Shown one piece after another: positions 47,229 through 59,094 of a DNA stretch of 64,000 bases (position 1 is the stretch's first letter; the number at the start of each line of letters is the position of its first letter). The position numbers and the translations under genes were made by a program. The stretch comes from Scatophagus argus (taxonomy: Eukaryota > Chordata > Actinopteri > Scatophagidae): NCBI RefSeq assembly GCF_020382885.2, contig NC_058497.1, forward strand, positions 16,980,330 to 17,044,329, given 5' to 3'. The notes under the pieces were generated by a model. That model made no database searches, had not been told where the DNA came from, and saw only the letters and a program-made list of their open reading frames with translations.

Positions 47229-47584
47229 TGAGGTTTGGGGAAGATCCTTTGCTATTCCAGCATGACTGTGCCCCATTGCACAAAGCAAAGTCTATAAAGG
47301 TGTGAGTTTGGTGTGGAAGAACTTGACTGGCCTGCACAGAGCCCTGACCTCAACATCTTGAGGATGAACTGGAATGAAGGTTGTGAGCCAGGCCTTTATG
47401 TCCAGCATCAGCACATGAATGGGCAAAAATTCCCACAGAAACACTCCAAAATCTTGTGAAAAGCCTTCTCAAAAGAGTGGAAGCTGTTATATCTGCAAAG
47501 CTGTCTATGTGTTTAGAATGCAATGCCATTAAAGTCACTGTTAGTATAATGGGAAGCTGTCCCAATACTTTTGTCTGTGTATGT
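47229..47584 (+). mobile_element. Tc1 transposase C-terminal relic
   Basis: A plus-strand relic of a Tc1 transposase C-terminal half. It starts with a TTTGGGGAAGATCC-type segment, then a HDCAPLHKAK-like region, a GVEELDWPAQSPDLN-like region (broken) and the LLKRVEAVI-like end, followed by a right terminal repeat (tgtcccaatacttttgtct). The 5' half and left end are missing and stops break every frame. It lies in the 5' region of the p2ry12-like gene. Confidence 0.8.
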
Positions 47585-50500
47585 TAAATACAATTAAACA
47601 TTTTGTGACTGACCTGTTGGTGGTTCAGATTTGTGCCAGTGGAGTCCCATTAAGGTCTCAGTGCATGTCTTATTGAGATATTTGCCCCCTCTCTCTCTCC
47701 TGGATTCTGTATCTGACCGTGATCATCTATCTGGTCCACACAGTGTCAAAGTTTCAAACAAGTACATGCCCAAATATGTGTGTGTAGGATGGTGAAACCT
47801 AATTCTAAGGAAGCCTGTTGTATTTTCTTCTCCTTTTTCTTTCCTGTAATGTGGAAATGCCACAGACTACACATCTAGATCTATTTTAACAGACACAAAG
47901 AGTTTCAGTTCCATGCATTCATTGGCTCCAGAGGGCTGCTGTCTTGGAGTAGATAAACACAAAGTTAATCACAAAGTAAATCATTAATTGCATCTTATAA
48001 ACAGCAAAAATGCACGGTAAAAGACACAAAATCAGATATCACATAGCTGTGTGGATAGCTGTGCGGAAAGCTGTGTTCTGAGTGATTGTTGCATGCATGC
48101 TTTTATGGTGGACTCTAATATTGACAAGTTGTTTGGATTAAAGTGTTAAGATGCTATAAATATATGACTACTTGTCCTTTCAAAATAAAGAACAAGTTAA
48201 TGCGTTTCCTCTTATTCACTTATTCTTGTGTAATATCCACTGCTTCCACTTCTATGAACGTTTTTGGTTTTGTTTTTTTGTTTTTTTTTTAATTTTGAGC
48301 TAAGCATTCCTGCTGTCTACACACAGTTAAATCAGATATATTCACTGTACCACACATTTCTGCATTGCGACACATATTTACAATATATCCTCAGGCAGTG
48401 TAAGAAGGACTTTTGATACAAATCTTTTAAAAACAAACAGCTTCAAAGCATATGGCAGTAAAAGCTTCTTTTCTAAGGTGGAAAAATATGAAACAGTTTT
48501 TTGGCAGATGCACTGATGATATAAAGCCTTCCCTTTGGTCACAGTCCCATTCAGATTTTGAACTCAGTGCCTTCCCACATCCTTTTGGTTGTAAAGTGTT
48601 CTACCAGTGGTCTCAAGGACATGATCCATGTTGTGAAATAGACATTTGTCTCTATTTAAACTGTTTCGCTCTCCAACTATCCTCTTGAAGACCCAGATCA
48701 AGTAACAGAACAGTACAGCAGAAAAGGTCCTATCTAAAAGCTTTCAAGACACTTCATGACACAAAATAAAACTTTGTCTAGATGTTATTCTGGCTAAAGT
48801 GAAGATGCCTGCAACTTAATATAACCTTGCTTTCTAGTTCATATGTCACGGCATCCATCACTAGTAGTATTGCTTCAGTATAATACGTGGAAGTCCAACC
48901 AGACCTCTCGATGTATTTTTGAGTATTCAGAGCCTGGGATCAAGGGGAAGTAAAGCAAGGTATGCTTCACTATCTTCCATAAATAGATAGGCACTAAAAG
49001 CAATCTAATTATTTTCATTTTTTTTTTCATCTGTCAAACAGATGCAGAAGGAAGCTCGCACCAGGATTCAAACCAACTCAAATGTAAACCCATTTGTGAA
49101 ATTATAAGACGATCACAACAACTGCTCCACAGTTCCAAATGGGGTTACAATTGGAGTTGCTATTGGAGTTGAGGGGTGGCTCATGCACAAGACCTTTTTA
49201 AATAATTAACAATTTAGGAATTGAGGGCCAACATGTGAGTCTGGTGGCCTTCTTCCCTTCAGTCTATCGAGGTCCTTGTGACTGACTTCCTGTGTCCAGA
49301 ACAAGACTGACATTGTCAGCAGCATTCACTTCCTAATAAAATGCTTATCTAAAGGTCTCCTTATGTCACTTTTGAGATTGTTGTCACTTACTGCTCAGCC
49401 TAAATTTGATCAAACATACTGTGTGATGTCAATTTCCAAGGCAAACATATTGACATCCAGTCACGTTTTCCACAGCTGTGCTCTCGGCACATCTGTGTCT
49501 AATCAGGACGGCATCAAGTGTTCTCCTGGATGGAACTCGACAGCTACACTCGCTGCTTTTCGGTTTAACGCATGTCTATCTGTGTGTCTTTCTGGTCTCC
49601 GCTCTATTTTTCTGCTTTCCTTCCTTTCTTTAACTCCTGTTCCTTGTTAAATGTTTTGGGTTTAACCTCAGGTCTCACACGAGTTGGACAAATGATTGAC
49701 GAGATTTTTAAATGATATGATATGTGTTTCTTTTTGTAATCAAGCTCTAAAATCGCAAAGCTCTCCAGGGCAGAGTTCACTGTGTAATCCTACCTCTAGC
49801 ACTGATGTTTCGGATTTACATGAATCATTTATACAAACACATAATCAAATAGTGTGTGAATGCAGGACCGCAGAGGCACAGACATGAGCAAAGCTGCACC
49901 GTAGTCACACACAGTAATCCTCGTCAGCTCCCTCTCAGACAGACAGGAAGAAGGGAATGAGGAAAGGAAATAAAAAGAACGTAACACAAGACATGAATGA
50001 CTTTCCATTTAAACCCCTCTGAGCCTCCTCAGTAATTCCCCTTACACACACACATGCTTTTCCTTCTTTGTAGGAGAGCTGCTTTTCTCACCTCCCACGT
50101 CACCCCTTGACCTTTAAGTCACCACTCATCACTCTCACTCTCTGCCAATCCCAGACCATAAGCCTACTTTAACACGGCTACCGTCTTGCGCTCCCCTCCC
50201 CTCCCCCCTCCCCATTGATAATAGAGCTGGAGGAGAAAACTTCATTTCCTCTCCACACGTGGAGTATTGCCTTAAGTGTCGCAGCACTGCTTTGAGCAAA
50301 AATAACCTATCTGTATTTAGCCTTTGGAAGCTAGTAGAGGAACAGTAGAGAAAAGGTAACGGTGCTTGAGGGTTAACATCAAGCTAATAACAGACACAGC
50401 TGTTGTCTGAAGAGCCTGGTTGATGCGAGGGCACGTTGGCCGAACTGTGACCCCTGACCTTTACAGACGGTTGATCATGTTGTCATCATGACAGGTTGAA

Positions 50501-53500
50501 AGGCATAAGAAAGGAACTTTGTTAGCACGTAGAGAGAGAGAAACAGAACACTCCTGGTGGTCTTTTCTTGTGGATTGTTTGTGACTGTCTCTGTCTTTAT
50601 TTATGCATGTTTATGTGTATACATTTCCTTTGGCAGGCTTTCAAATTAGCCTCTGCTGGCATAGTTGAAATGCGTGGGCCACACTTTGTTTTGAAAGTGT
50701 AAGGTTTCTTTAGCTACTGCTGCTGCTGGTGTGCTGCTTGGTGCAGGTTCCAGTGGGTCTGCCTCCCATATGGCGATCCACACAGACAAGTCAGCTCACA
50801 GCAGCTCACACGGAGGTGAAGGGGGAGATGGATTCTTCTAAAGAATGATGGGAACTAAAGTATTTCTAGCTTTTACCGAGGTTGAAACCACATTTGCCTT
50901 CTTGCACCATGAAAGTGTTCTATGCTGATCATAAAAATGTATTGAAATGGTCCACTTGTCCTATTGTAGCTGCAAGTTTTATCTCTTTAGGAGATTTATG
51001 AGAGCTCTTGGTAACTACTGACTTCACATTCCTTAATTTGTCATGAGCCCCCAGTGTGCTGACCGTCTGCATCAAAACTGCACACACACACACACACATT
51101 CACACACAAACGAACATCAGTGGGTCCAACTGGCTTCTTAACTTTCTACCGGTGAATGATGTAGATGATTCCATCCTGAGCTCCAGTTTGTCACTCAGCT
51201 GTATGTTTTCTTAGCAACTGCTTTTGTTTGGGTATTGCCACAAATCATTCTCATCTCATTTGTCTGGCATATTCATCAGTGAATGACCTACTAAACTTGC
51301 ACAACAGATCTTTTAAAAAAATGTATCCAGGGCAGAGTAACCCAAGTTCACTTCAAGATTTAATGGTAATTTTATTAATGTTATGAATATGTCTAACTGT
51401 GAAGCGAGATTAATACAAACTTTTCTCATTTTCCAAAAATTTTAAGTTGCAGTGCACATAACGACAAACACACAACTATTGTTTTGGTATCTTTCAGTTG
51501 GTTTTACAGGCCATAACTTATTGTTTAAGTTCACTCTTATTGCTCTCATCTGTGCCATGTTTGACTTCGTCAGACGGGTTAGAAAAAGGCTCCAAAAAAC
51601 TCTCTGTATGCTACTTGCTCTGTTCCAAATGTCAGAAAGACAAAGTTGACAATTTGGTGGGAAACATAGTAGAGCATTTAGCAGCTGAAGAGCCAAAGTT
51701 TTCTCAGGATTTGGTTGGCACCAAATCAAAGCAGAAAAGAAGAGTGAAAATTGACAGAAACATGACTCCAACAAAAGTTGCTCTGTGTTGGCTGGATGTA
51801 TAAAAAGTTACCATTCACAATTTTACAAGCTGATAATATGTGATGTTTGCTTCCAAGTTGTAAGGAGGTGCATTACATACTATATCTTAAAACCATGACA
51901 GTAAAATATAGTCATGTAACATGTAAATCTTTGTGTAAAAATATGTATCAACTCTCTCTGAAACCAGTGCCATTATGACAGATCCTGGCAGTGTGGGATC
52001 TCACCTTCTCAAGCTCATTACCTCGGAAGTAAATATTGTTATCATTATAGATCAATGTTGTTAGAAGGGTGCATTACTGACTTACTAATATTCAGAGAAC
52101 AAAAATGAATTACAGTTGTTAAGGTCATCAGAAGTATTGATTTAGTAATTCTTCTCATCGTGGTCTGTATTGAAATATGAGTGCTTGTGTGAGTACGTGT
52201 ACATCTAAAGCAGCTGTACAACTCTTTCTAGAGTCACCCCTTATGTGGCCTGCATAGCCTATGGTATATTTCCTCCCAGAGGTTCTAAACTAAAAACTAA
52301 AAAAAATCACTACATAGTGATGAGACAGTAAGACATTAATGAAAATAATTGTCTGCAACTGCAGTGAAACCAGAGTAGGGGCACTTTTTGAGAGCCTTTG
52401 GCACCTGTCAGCAGTGGCATTGCTCTTTTAAATTCTCATCCAGGGTGTCGATGTTTGTCTGATAATCCCTCACCACACTGCCTAAGAAACCAGGATGCAG
52501 AGCTGTGGCCTGAGAATTTGAAAAAAAAAATGAAAAAAAGACAGAGGGACAACAGCTCCCTTTGAGTGACTGGCCAGCGTGGGATACCAGGCATATTTGA
52601 CAGGGTGTCTCTGTGTGCTCAGCAGAGACCTGTGTGCACACAGAGGGCAGCATATAGGCCAAGGGACAGGGCAGAAAGTGTCAGCTTCAGCTGTTAACCA
52701 CGTGGAAGGAAAACGTGTGAAAAAAGGTCATTGTCATGTACAAACTAGGACAGAAGGCATTACTGTAGATGCAAGTGGACTAAACCTTAAACACATTTTC
52801 TTCATGTGCAACCTACAGTAAATTCAAGTAAATTCTACAAATCCTTAACAAAAAAATTTCAAGGCCCAGTGAAACATCGAGAATTCATTTAGGTGTTCGT
52901 TGAAACTAGGCCATCCCACCAGCTTCCTTGTCTGTTTTGGATATAAGGAAATATGTCATAAAATGATATGACAGGAAACTGTTTCAGGGAATGTCTGGAG
53001 CAACGCTGATGCTCAAAGTAGCAAACATGACTTCAGTCTTCACCCTCAACCAGTCAGCTCAGCGCTATAATGAGAGTGTGTTATTCCTGTGACGTCACTG
53101 TGGTATCTAAGGTTGCTAGGTGTTGTAAAGACGTTTGTGCAGAGCAGACAAACTGCAGCAGGTGGTCTAAATGATGTCATGTAAAATGATTTCACTGCAG
53201 CACCCGGTGGGAAACTAAACCCGTGAGCCTGTTTACGAGATTTAAAAGGGTGACGGAATTTATCTTCGACTGGTTTTGTTTCTTCAACACAAGAGGATTT
53301 TTTTTTAGAAAGATTTTCGTAATTACATACTAAATATTATTTCATTATCTGTGTTTTATAGAATTACAGAACAGATACAGTATGATGATTATAGCTATTG
53401 ATGCCATCTATTGGCTGCTTGTCAGGATAACACAATGAGGGTGTATAGTTGATTTGGTTAGGTCTCCAATATTAAAATATTATCTCAAAGTAAAGATCCT

Positions 53501-55178
53501 GCCTGACTACACTCTTATTTCATTGTGCTCTAGACACATAAAACTTTGTCTTAGCCCTAGTTTTCTAATAAATTGCTCTTTAAAGCACAAAGAACAATGA
53601 AATTGATACTGGAGGGAACATATTTAAATCAGTCACAGAAAATAAATTTAAAAGAAAAGAAAACCTGAGCACACATTACTTAAACAGGAGAAGTTATTAA
53701 CACAGAGCAGTCCAAAGGTAGGACCTCTCCTCCCGTCTCGTTTTTTATTTATAGGTGTTTAGTGTTTCCTCAGCTATGTTACAGCTCCTCCAGATTGCAT
53801 CTAAATTACACACTGGATTTAGTACAGAGTGGTGAATTAAACTTTATTTCCAGAAGCACAGAGGAAATGTTGACTGTGGATGCGTCTGAGTAAAGGAATG
53901 CAGCCTGCAAACACAAGATTCTCTTTTCAAACTTGGGCTTTGTCTCTTCTTGTGTTGGAAACAAAGAAATTTCCAAAAATAAAAAAAACAAACAAACAAA
54001 AAAAAAACATGGGAAACCAGTCAAACAGGAGAAATACATTAAATCTCTTTCCATGAATCAGGGACATAGAACGGTGTATGAACTTGTTCCATTGTCTCAG
54101 TAAAGTTGTACAACCTTGGATTAAATTAAAGGCCTGGCCAATGTTACAACAACTACTGCAGGCTGATAAAGGAGATTATGCAAGTATCCCCAAGGTCGTA
54201 AATGCCACAAACCCTGATGAAGTTCTGGCCCCTGGAAGTATCTTTACCCTTAACTTCATTAAGTAGTTGCCCCACCCCACTTCTCTTTATTAATACATCA
54301 CTGAACTTGAAAAGATTTCTGGAAAAGCTAACCCTGTCAGACATCAACCTCTGTCGCAGTGCCACATTGTTGATGCAGCCTAATTGGGTGAGCTGGCTTG
54401 TTTAAAAGCTTCTCCCCCCTTTGGGACTCAATAATTTAGAAATGCTTTGATGTTTTTAGTTTGCCATTTGTGTGATTGGCGTGAGGGAAGGTTGGGTATA
54501 CAGCAGTGGGCTCCTCCAGTCCACCTGGTTATTCTTCTGGGGACCAAAGTAACACATCTGCACCCAATCAGATCTGAGAACCCCCACTGACATTCTTCCT
54601 TTGCCCTCAGGACAGGGACTGGGGGTGTATGGGGTGTCCCATGCCTTATAGTACACACAAAATCTCTTTTTTATGGTATTTACTAGGCCCCTGTTGCATT
54701 TAATGGTTGTAGTATTGGATTTATTACAAGCTTTGGACAATTTATGGCATATGTTAGTTGATTTATTAAAACGCCTGTGTACCTGGCTCCTACACCTGGC
54801 TGATTAGTGCTTCAAGGCTCACTATGAACACTTACAGATGATAATATATATATATAAAGTCATTGTTTTAATTGCATCCATGGGATCAAAATGACAACTG
54901 ATATCTGTGTACTTTCCCTTACTAATGGCTAATATATTCTGTGCCTGGTGAAACTGAAAGTTTATCAAAAATAATCCTGAGTCCTTTCCTGAGAAGCAGT
55001 GGTCCAGGAAGCCTGGAACCACCATCACAGCATGACAGATCCTACCTGGCAGAGATGTGCAAAGATTAATCTGTCTTAGTTGTGGCTGGAAGGTGGATGT
55101 GTGGATTCTACAGTGCCGATGTGAAATTCCAGCATCACTTCAGGTACTGTAGAGAGACACCAGCCTACTGTATGGACT

Positions 55179-55204
55179 GTGTGTGTGTGTGTGTGTGTGT
55201 GTGT
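55179..55204. repeat. (GT)n microsatellite
   Basis: A GT run of about 26 bases; a second, interrupted GT tract follows at 55433-55478. Confidence 0.9.
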
Positions 55205-55429
55205 CCATACCTGTAGTTGGGGAGACAAAAATCTATTTACACTATCACATTGTGAGGACCTGCTTAATTTATGGGAACAAAATGCAAGTCCCCACAATGT
55301 CAATCATTTGCCTGTCAGGTTGAGGTTATGGTTAGGTTGAGGTAAGTAATGTTTATTGTTATGGTTCAGTGGTGGTTAAGCCTTCAGGAAATGAATGTAA
55401 GTCTATGTAATGTCCCCAAAAGGAAACAC

Positions 55430-55432
<3 letters not shown>

Positions 55433-55470
<38 letters not shown>

Positions 55471-55478
55471 TATGTGTA
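55433..55478. repeat. Interrupted (GT)n microsatellite
   Basis: About 46 bases of GT with two TAT interruptions near the end. Confidence 0.9.
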
Positions 55479-56010
55479 ATGGAAAGACTCACTTCAATAT
55501 TTTGAAGAGACTTCCCTAACCTATAAGCTTGGATTGCAGCAAACTATTGCCAAGTTTGCAGCATCAAAGAAATAAGACAGACTCTCTGAGCTAACAGAGG
55601 AGTACTGTCTCAGAATGTTGGTCAGCTCCCAGTAGTCGTCTCCTGAGATCCTCAGTTTCCATGTTCAGCCTGCTAGTATTCAAGTGGAAGTATGGAATTC
55701 ATACCACAGAGCGAAAATGGGTCTCACCCTTCCCTGGTCTCCCTGATCAAGCAGTTCTGTAGATGTTATCTTTCCTTTCTTCCTTTTATCACACAGCTCT
55801 TCTTTTTTTGTTTGTCATTACTCAGATATTGTCTACATGCAGATAATTGATAACATACACTGTAAATTAGGCACAAATGTTTAATAAATGGTACTATACA
55901 ACAGTAAGAAAATTAATTCTGACTGCATTTTTAAGGTGAATTTGCAGTCAATTGCAGGGCCTTGTCAATACACAGGTCTAATATTAAGTAGTAAGATGAT
56001 AGCAAAATGG

Positions 56011-56372
56011 GCGGCACGGTGGTGCAGTGGTTAGCACTGTCGCCTCATAGCAAGAGGGTTCCAGGTTCGAATCCCGGTCTGGGCCCTTCTGTGTGGAGTT
56101 TGCATGTTCTCCCTGTGCCTGCGTGGGTTTTCTCCGGGTTCTCCGGCTTCCTCCCACAATACCAAAAACATGCACATTAGGTTAATTGGCTACTCTAAAT
56201 TGCCCCTAGGTGTGAGTGCGAGAGTGTGTGGTTGTCTGTCTTTGTGTGTTGGCCCTGCGATTGACTGGCGACCAGTCCAGGGTGTACCCTGCCTTTCGCC
56301 CGTAGTCAGCTGGGATAGGCTCCAGCTCCCCCGTGACCCTGACGGATAAGCGGTATAGAAAATGGATGGATG
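56011..56372 (+). mobile_element. tRNA-derived SINE, copy 2, with perfect TSD
   Basis: About 362 bp, closely similar over its whole length to copy 1 at 12977. A-box region gtgcagtggttagcactg, B box ggttcgaatcc at 56064-56074, tail (ATGG)n. It is flanked by a perfect 16-bp target-site duplication, gatgatagcaaaatgg, at 55995-56010 and 56373-56388. The intact duplication suggests a more recent insertion than copy 1. ORFs inside it are artefacts. Confidence 0.9.
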
Positions 56373-56388
56373 GATGATAGCAAAATGG

Positions 56389-59094
56389 TAGCTGAATCTG
56401 ATTAAAAAAGATTGACAAGCTGCTTCCAGGAAATATGACTTAACTTGCATGCTCCGTGAAAAGGTGGACTGTGAGGACAATCTATCCAGCAAGAAGTCAT
56501 TTGATTCAGTGCAGATTTGTTCTGTTTTAGCACAGTCTTCGAGGTGGCCACGCTTTTACCTACCTCATCATCTCTGTAAAAACAGGTTTTGTTTATTCAC
56601 TTCGTGAAAAGGCAGTGGTAGTGCAATTCTTCATGTTGACACGTCTCACTTCACCAGCTGTAGCCAGTAATTGGGTTCAGAGGTACAGTATATTTGACCT
56701 TGTAAAGGTGAAATTCACACAGACATAAAAAACACACAACCCTTTTGAATAGCTAGATATAAAACCATATTTTAAATGGCATTTTAGAGTTCAGTTCTTT
56801 TCCTTTATACACCCAAGAGGAAAAAAACAAATGGGAAAATCACATGTTTAAAATCCTCATAAATATCCCAGTCAGAGGAAGGTAAACCCCAACATTTTCC
56901 AAGTATGAACCGCAAAACCAGAACTGAACAAATAAACTCTTCAACATCCAGAGGGCACATTGTGTGAATAATGAACTGTCATTCACATTTAAGCACAATA
57001 AATGTGTTGCGGTTTATCAATACATCACTTAACTAGTTTAATTTATGTTTGATTGTCGACTAGCGCACATATGCAAGCACTTTTCTCTCAAATCGTGGTG
57101 CAAGTAGCTTACATTCCAAAGTTTATGGAGGACAATTCCCTCTTTGCCTGCATCTGCCTGGGTAATATCACACTGCAGTAAGACTGGCTCTAAACATTGG
57201 AAAAAACTGTTTTATTTTTTTCTTTGCTGAGATCTCAAAAATTGATTTATTGGAGAATATCTGTTGAGGACATATCTCTGACCGGTTGTGTGTGTCCACA
57301 AAAATGCAGCTGTTAGATCCTGGAAGCCACAGTAAATTAATTACATGGCATTTAATGGTTGTATTTAAAGCTGTCATCAGGAGAAGCTCTGATATGGCTT
57401 TATCAGAAATGTTTTATGACATGGTCAATAGCTACATATACAAAAAGAAGAGAAATAATGAATATCCAAAAATAAGACTGACTACAATGACTACATTGCA
57501 TATTTTTGGATATTCATTATTTCTGTTCTTTTTAAAATGTAATTCTAACATTAATCTAAATTTTCATCTTATGGAACACAGAACAGATTCCTTTATTTGT
57601 TTTGATTCCAGTTTTTCTGGTTTCTCTCGTTTTCCTGATGAATGAAAAAAACATACAAGTCACAGCATCATTTATAAGGCCTTGCAAAAAGGAAGTTTTA
57701 GCCTGTTTTAAATGTGCATCATTATAGGCAATTCACAATTGGTGCAATGACTTAGAAATTGTTCCCAGTTGTGGCCCCTGAGGCAAAGGAAATGAATACA
57801 CAAAAAATGACTTGTAAGTCATTTGAAGTCTGGTTAGAGAGGAAACATCACTGCATAAAGCTTAGAGAAAGCTACCATTTCAAGGACATTAATTCACCAT
57901 ATTTAATTTAATTTGGTGTGTTGCATGTAATATCTTTGTCTTTCCTAAGAATACAACTTTGGAAACAGAAATTTTACATTCAATTAATTACATACGGATT
58001 CAAATTTTTTGGGCCTTGCTCATTAACGAGCTTGGTGAAAGACTATTTTCACAGCTGGAGAGTTAAAAATGTGTGTGTTTGGAAGACTTGTTTTTCAGCC
58101 ACAGCCATAACCATCTCCAGTAGGGTGAGGTCCGTCTTGATAATCCTAATGACCTTCACTACAACAGCATTTTATTAGCCATCTCATAATAACAGCCAAC
58201 TCTCAGTACCCTTGACAACAATTTTCTGTGATTCCTATGCATAAAACACGTCTCACTGAAAGTATGTTTTAGATTTAGATAATAGAGTACAATAAAATCA
58301 CCAAAAACACATGAACAATCTTTACTTTTTAATTTCATTCTTTCTAATTTCTTTTTATGTCTCCCATTCTTTGATAAAGTAGATACTACAAATAGATATA
58401 CTGTATTTTCACAGATTAGCATAATGTATAACATTACTGTAAATTCTTGTGTACAACACAATAGACTGATAGGGTGTCATTTTGTTTTTATTCTGGTATC
58501 AAAGCACTGTTCTGTCTATGCAGATATGATATGTGTATCCAGTGTAAAACAAGCCTCATATGTTTTCTGAATAAACTTATTTTCTTCCACTATGAAACTC
58601 AGTGAATTGCTCTTGAAATATATTTTACTGTATACTTGGCCTGTTGTCTGTTTAATTTGCTGTTAAAAGACAATGCGACATGTTACGACAGCAACAACTT
58701 CTGGCCAATGTCTAAAGGGGATTAAAATCCTCTTGGGAGTCTTTTGCTTTTGAATCTCTTACACATTTTTTTCTCCCACTCTGTACAGTACCTCTGTATG
58801 TGCTGTAATAATATCCTTATGTGCTGCCAGCCTGATCAGAGAAATCACTTTTGAGTTTGAGTCCATGCACTGGCCTTTTTGCTCCCATGAGGACCACGAC
58901 AGTTACAAAGTTACAATAACAACTCTCTAGCTCCAGGCTGTGTTGTCTCCATTTTCTTCTCGTGTTCTTCTTTAATAATATTCCAAAAGCCACGATCTTC
59001 CCAAATCCATGTGAGAAAACTTGTATTGTACCTCACTGACATAAGTGACGGCATGTCTGTTAACGTGTACATTTTGATAGGCCAATGTCCTCCC
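56389..59094. other. 3' flank of the IGSF10-like gene
   Basis: AT-rich, with no gene of its own recognised. It contains a long imperfect foldback at 57442-57533. The part near 59094 is the 3' UTR of the IGSF10-like gene; AATAAA on the minus strand at 58487-58492 is a possible poly(A) signal. Confidence 0.4.
57442..57533. repeat. Long foldback (33-bp arms, one mismatch)
   Basis: A perfect 24-bp inverted repeat pairs 57451-57474 with 57501-57524 (agaaataatgaatatcc and its complement). The arms extend to 57442 and 57533 with one mismatch. The loop is 26 bases. It could fold into a long AT-rich hairpin, like a foldback or MITE-type element, but no target-site duplication was evident. Confidence 0.85.

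Larger units (their letters stand above)
47585..55994. other. Gene-poor interval between p2ry12-like and SINE copy 2
   Basis: About 8.4 kb with no supported gene. It has T- and A-rich runs, (GT)n tracts at 55179-55204 and 55433-55478, and a few open frames of about 60-110 codons. The only frame with protein-like composition is at about 51630-51803 (plus; ends KRRVKIDRNMTPTKVALCW), with no start context or splice sites that I could pair. In human, MED12L surrounds the equivalent receptor cluster; I recognised no MED12L exon. Confidence 0.35.

Noticed and set aside
51442-51803. ORFs of about 100 codons on both strands
   Set aside because: Composition is partly protein-like at 51630-51803, but there is no start context, pairing splice site or family match. 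An old repeat relic is as likely.
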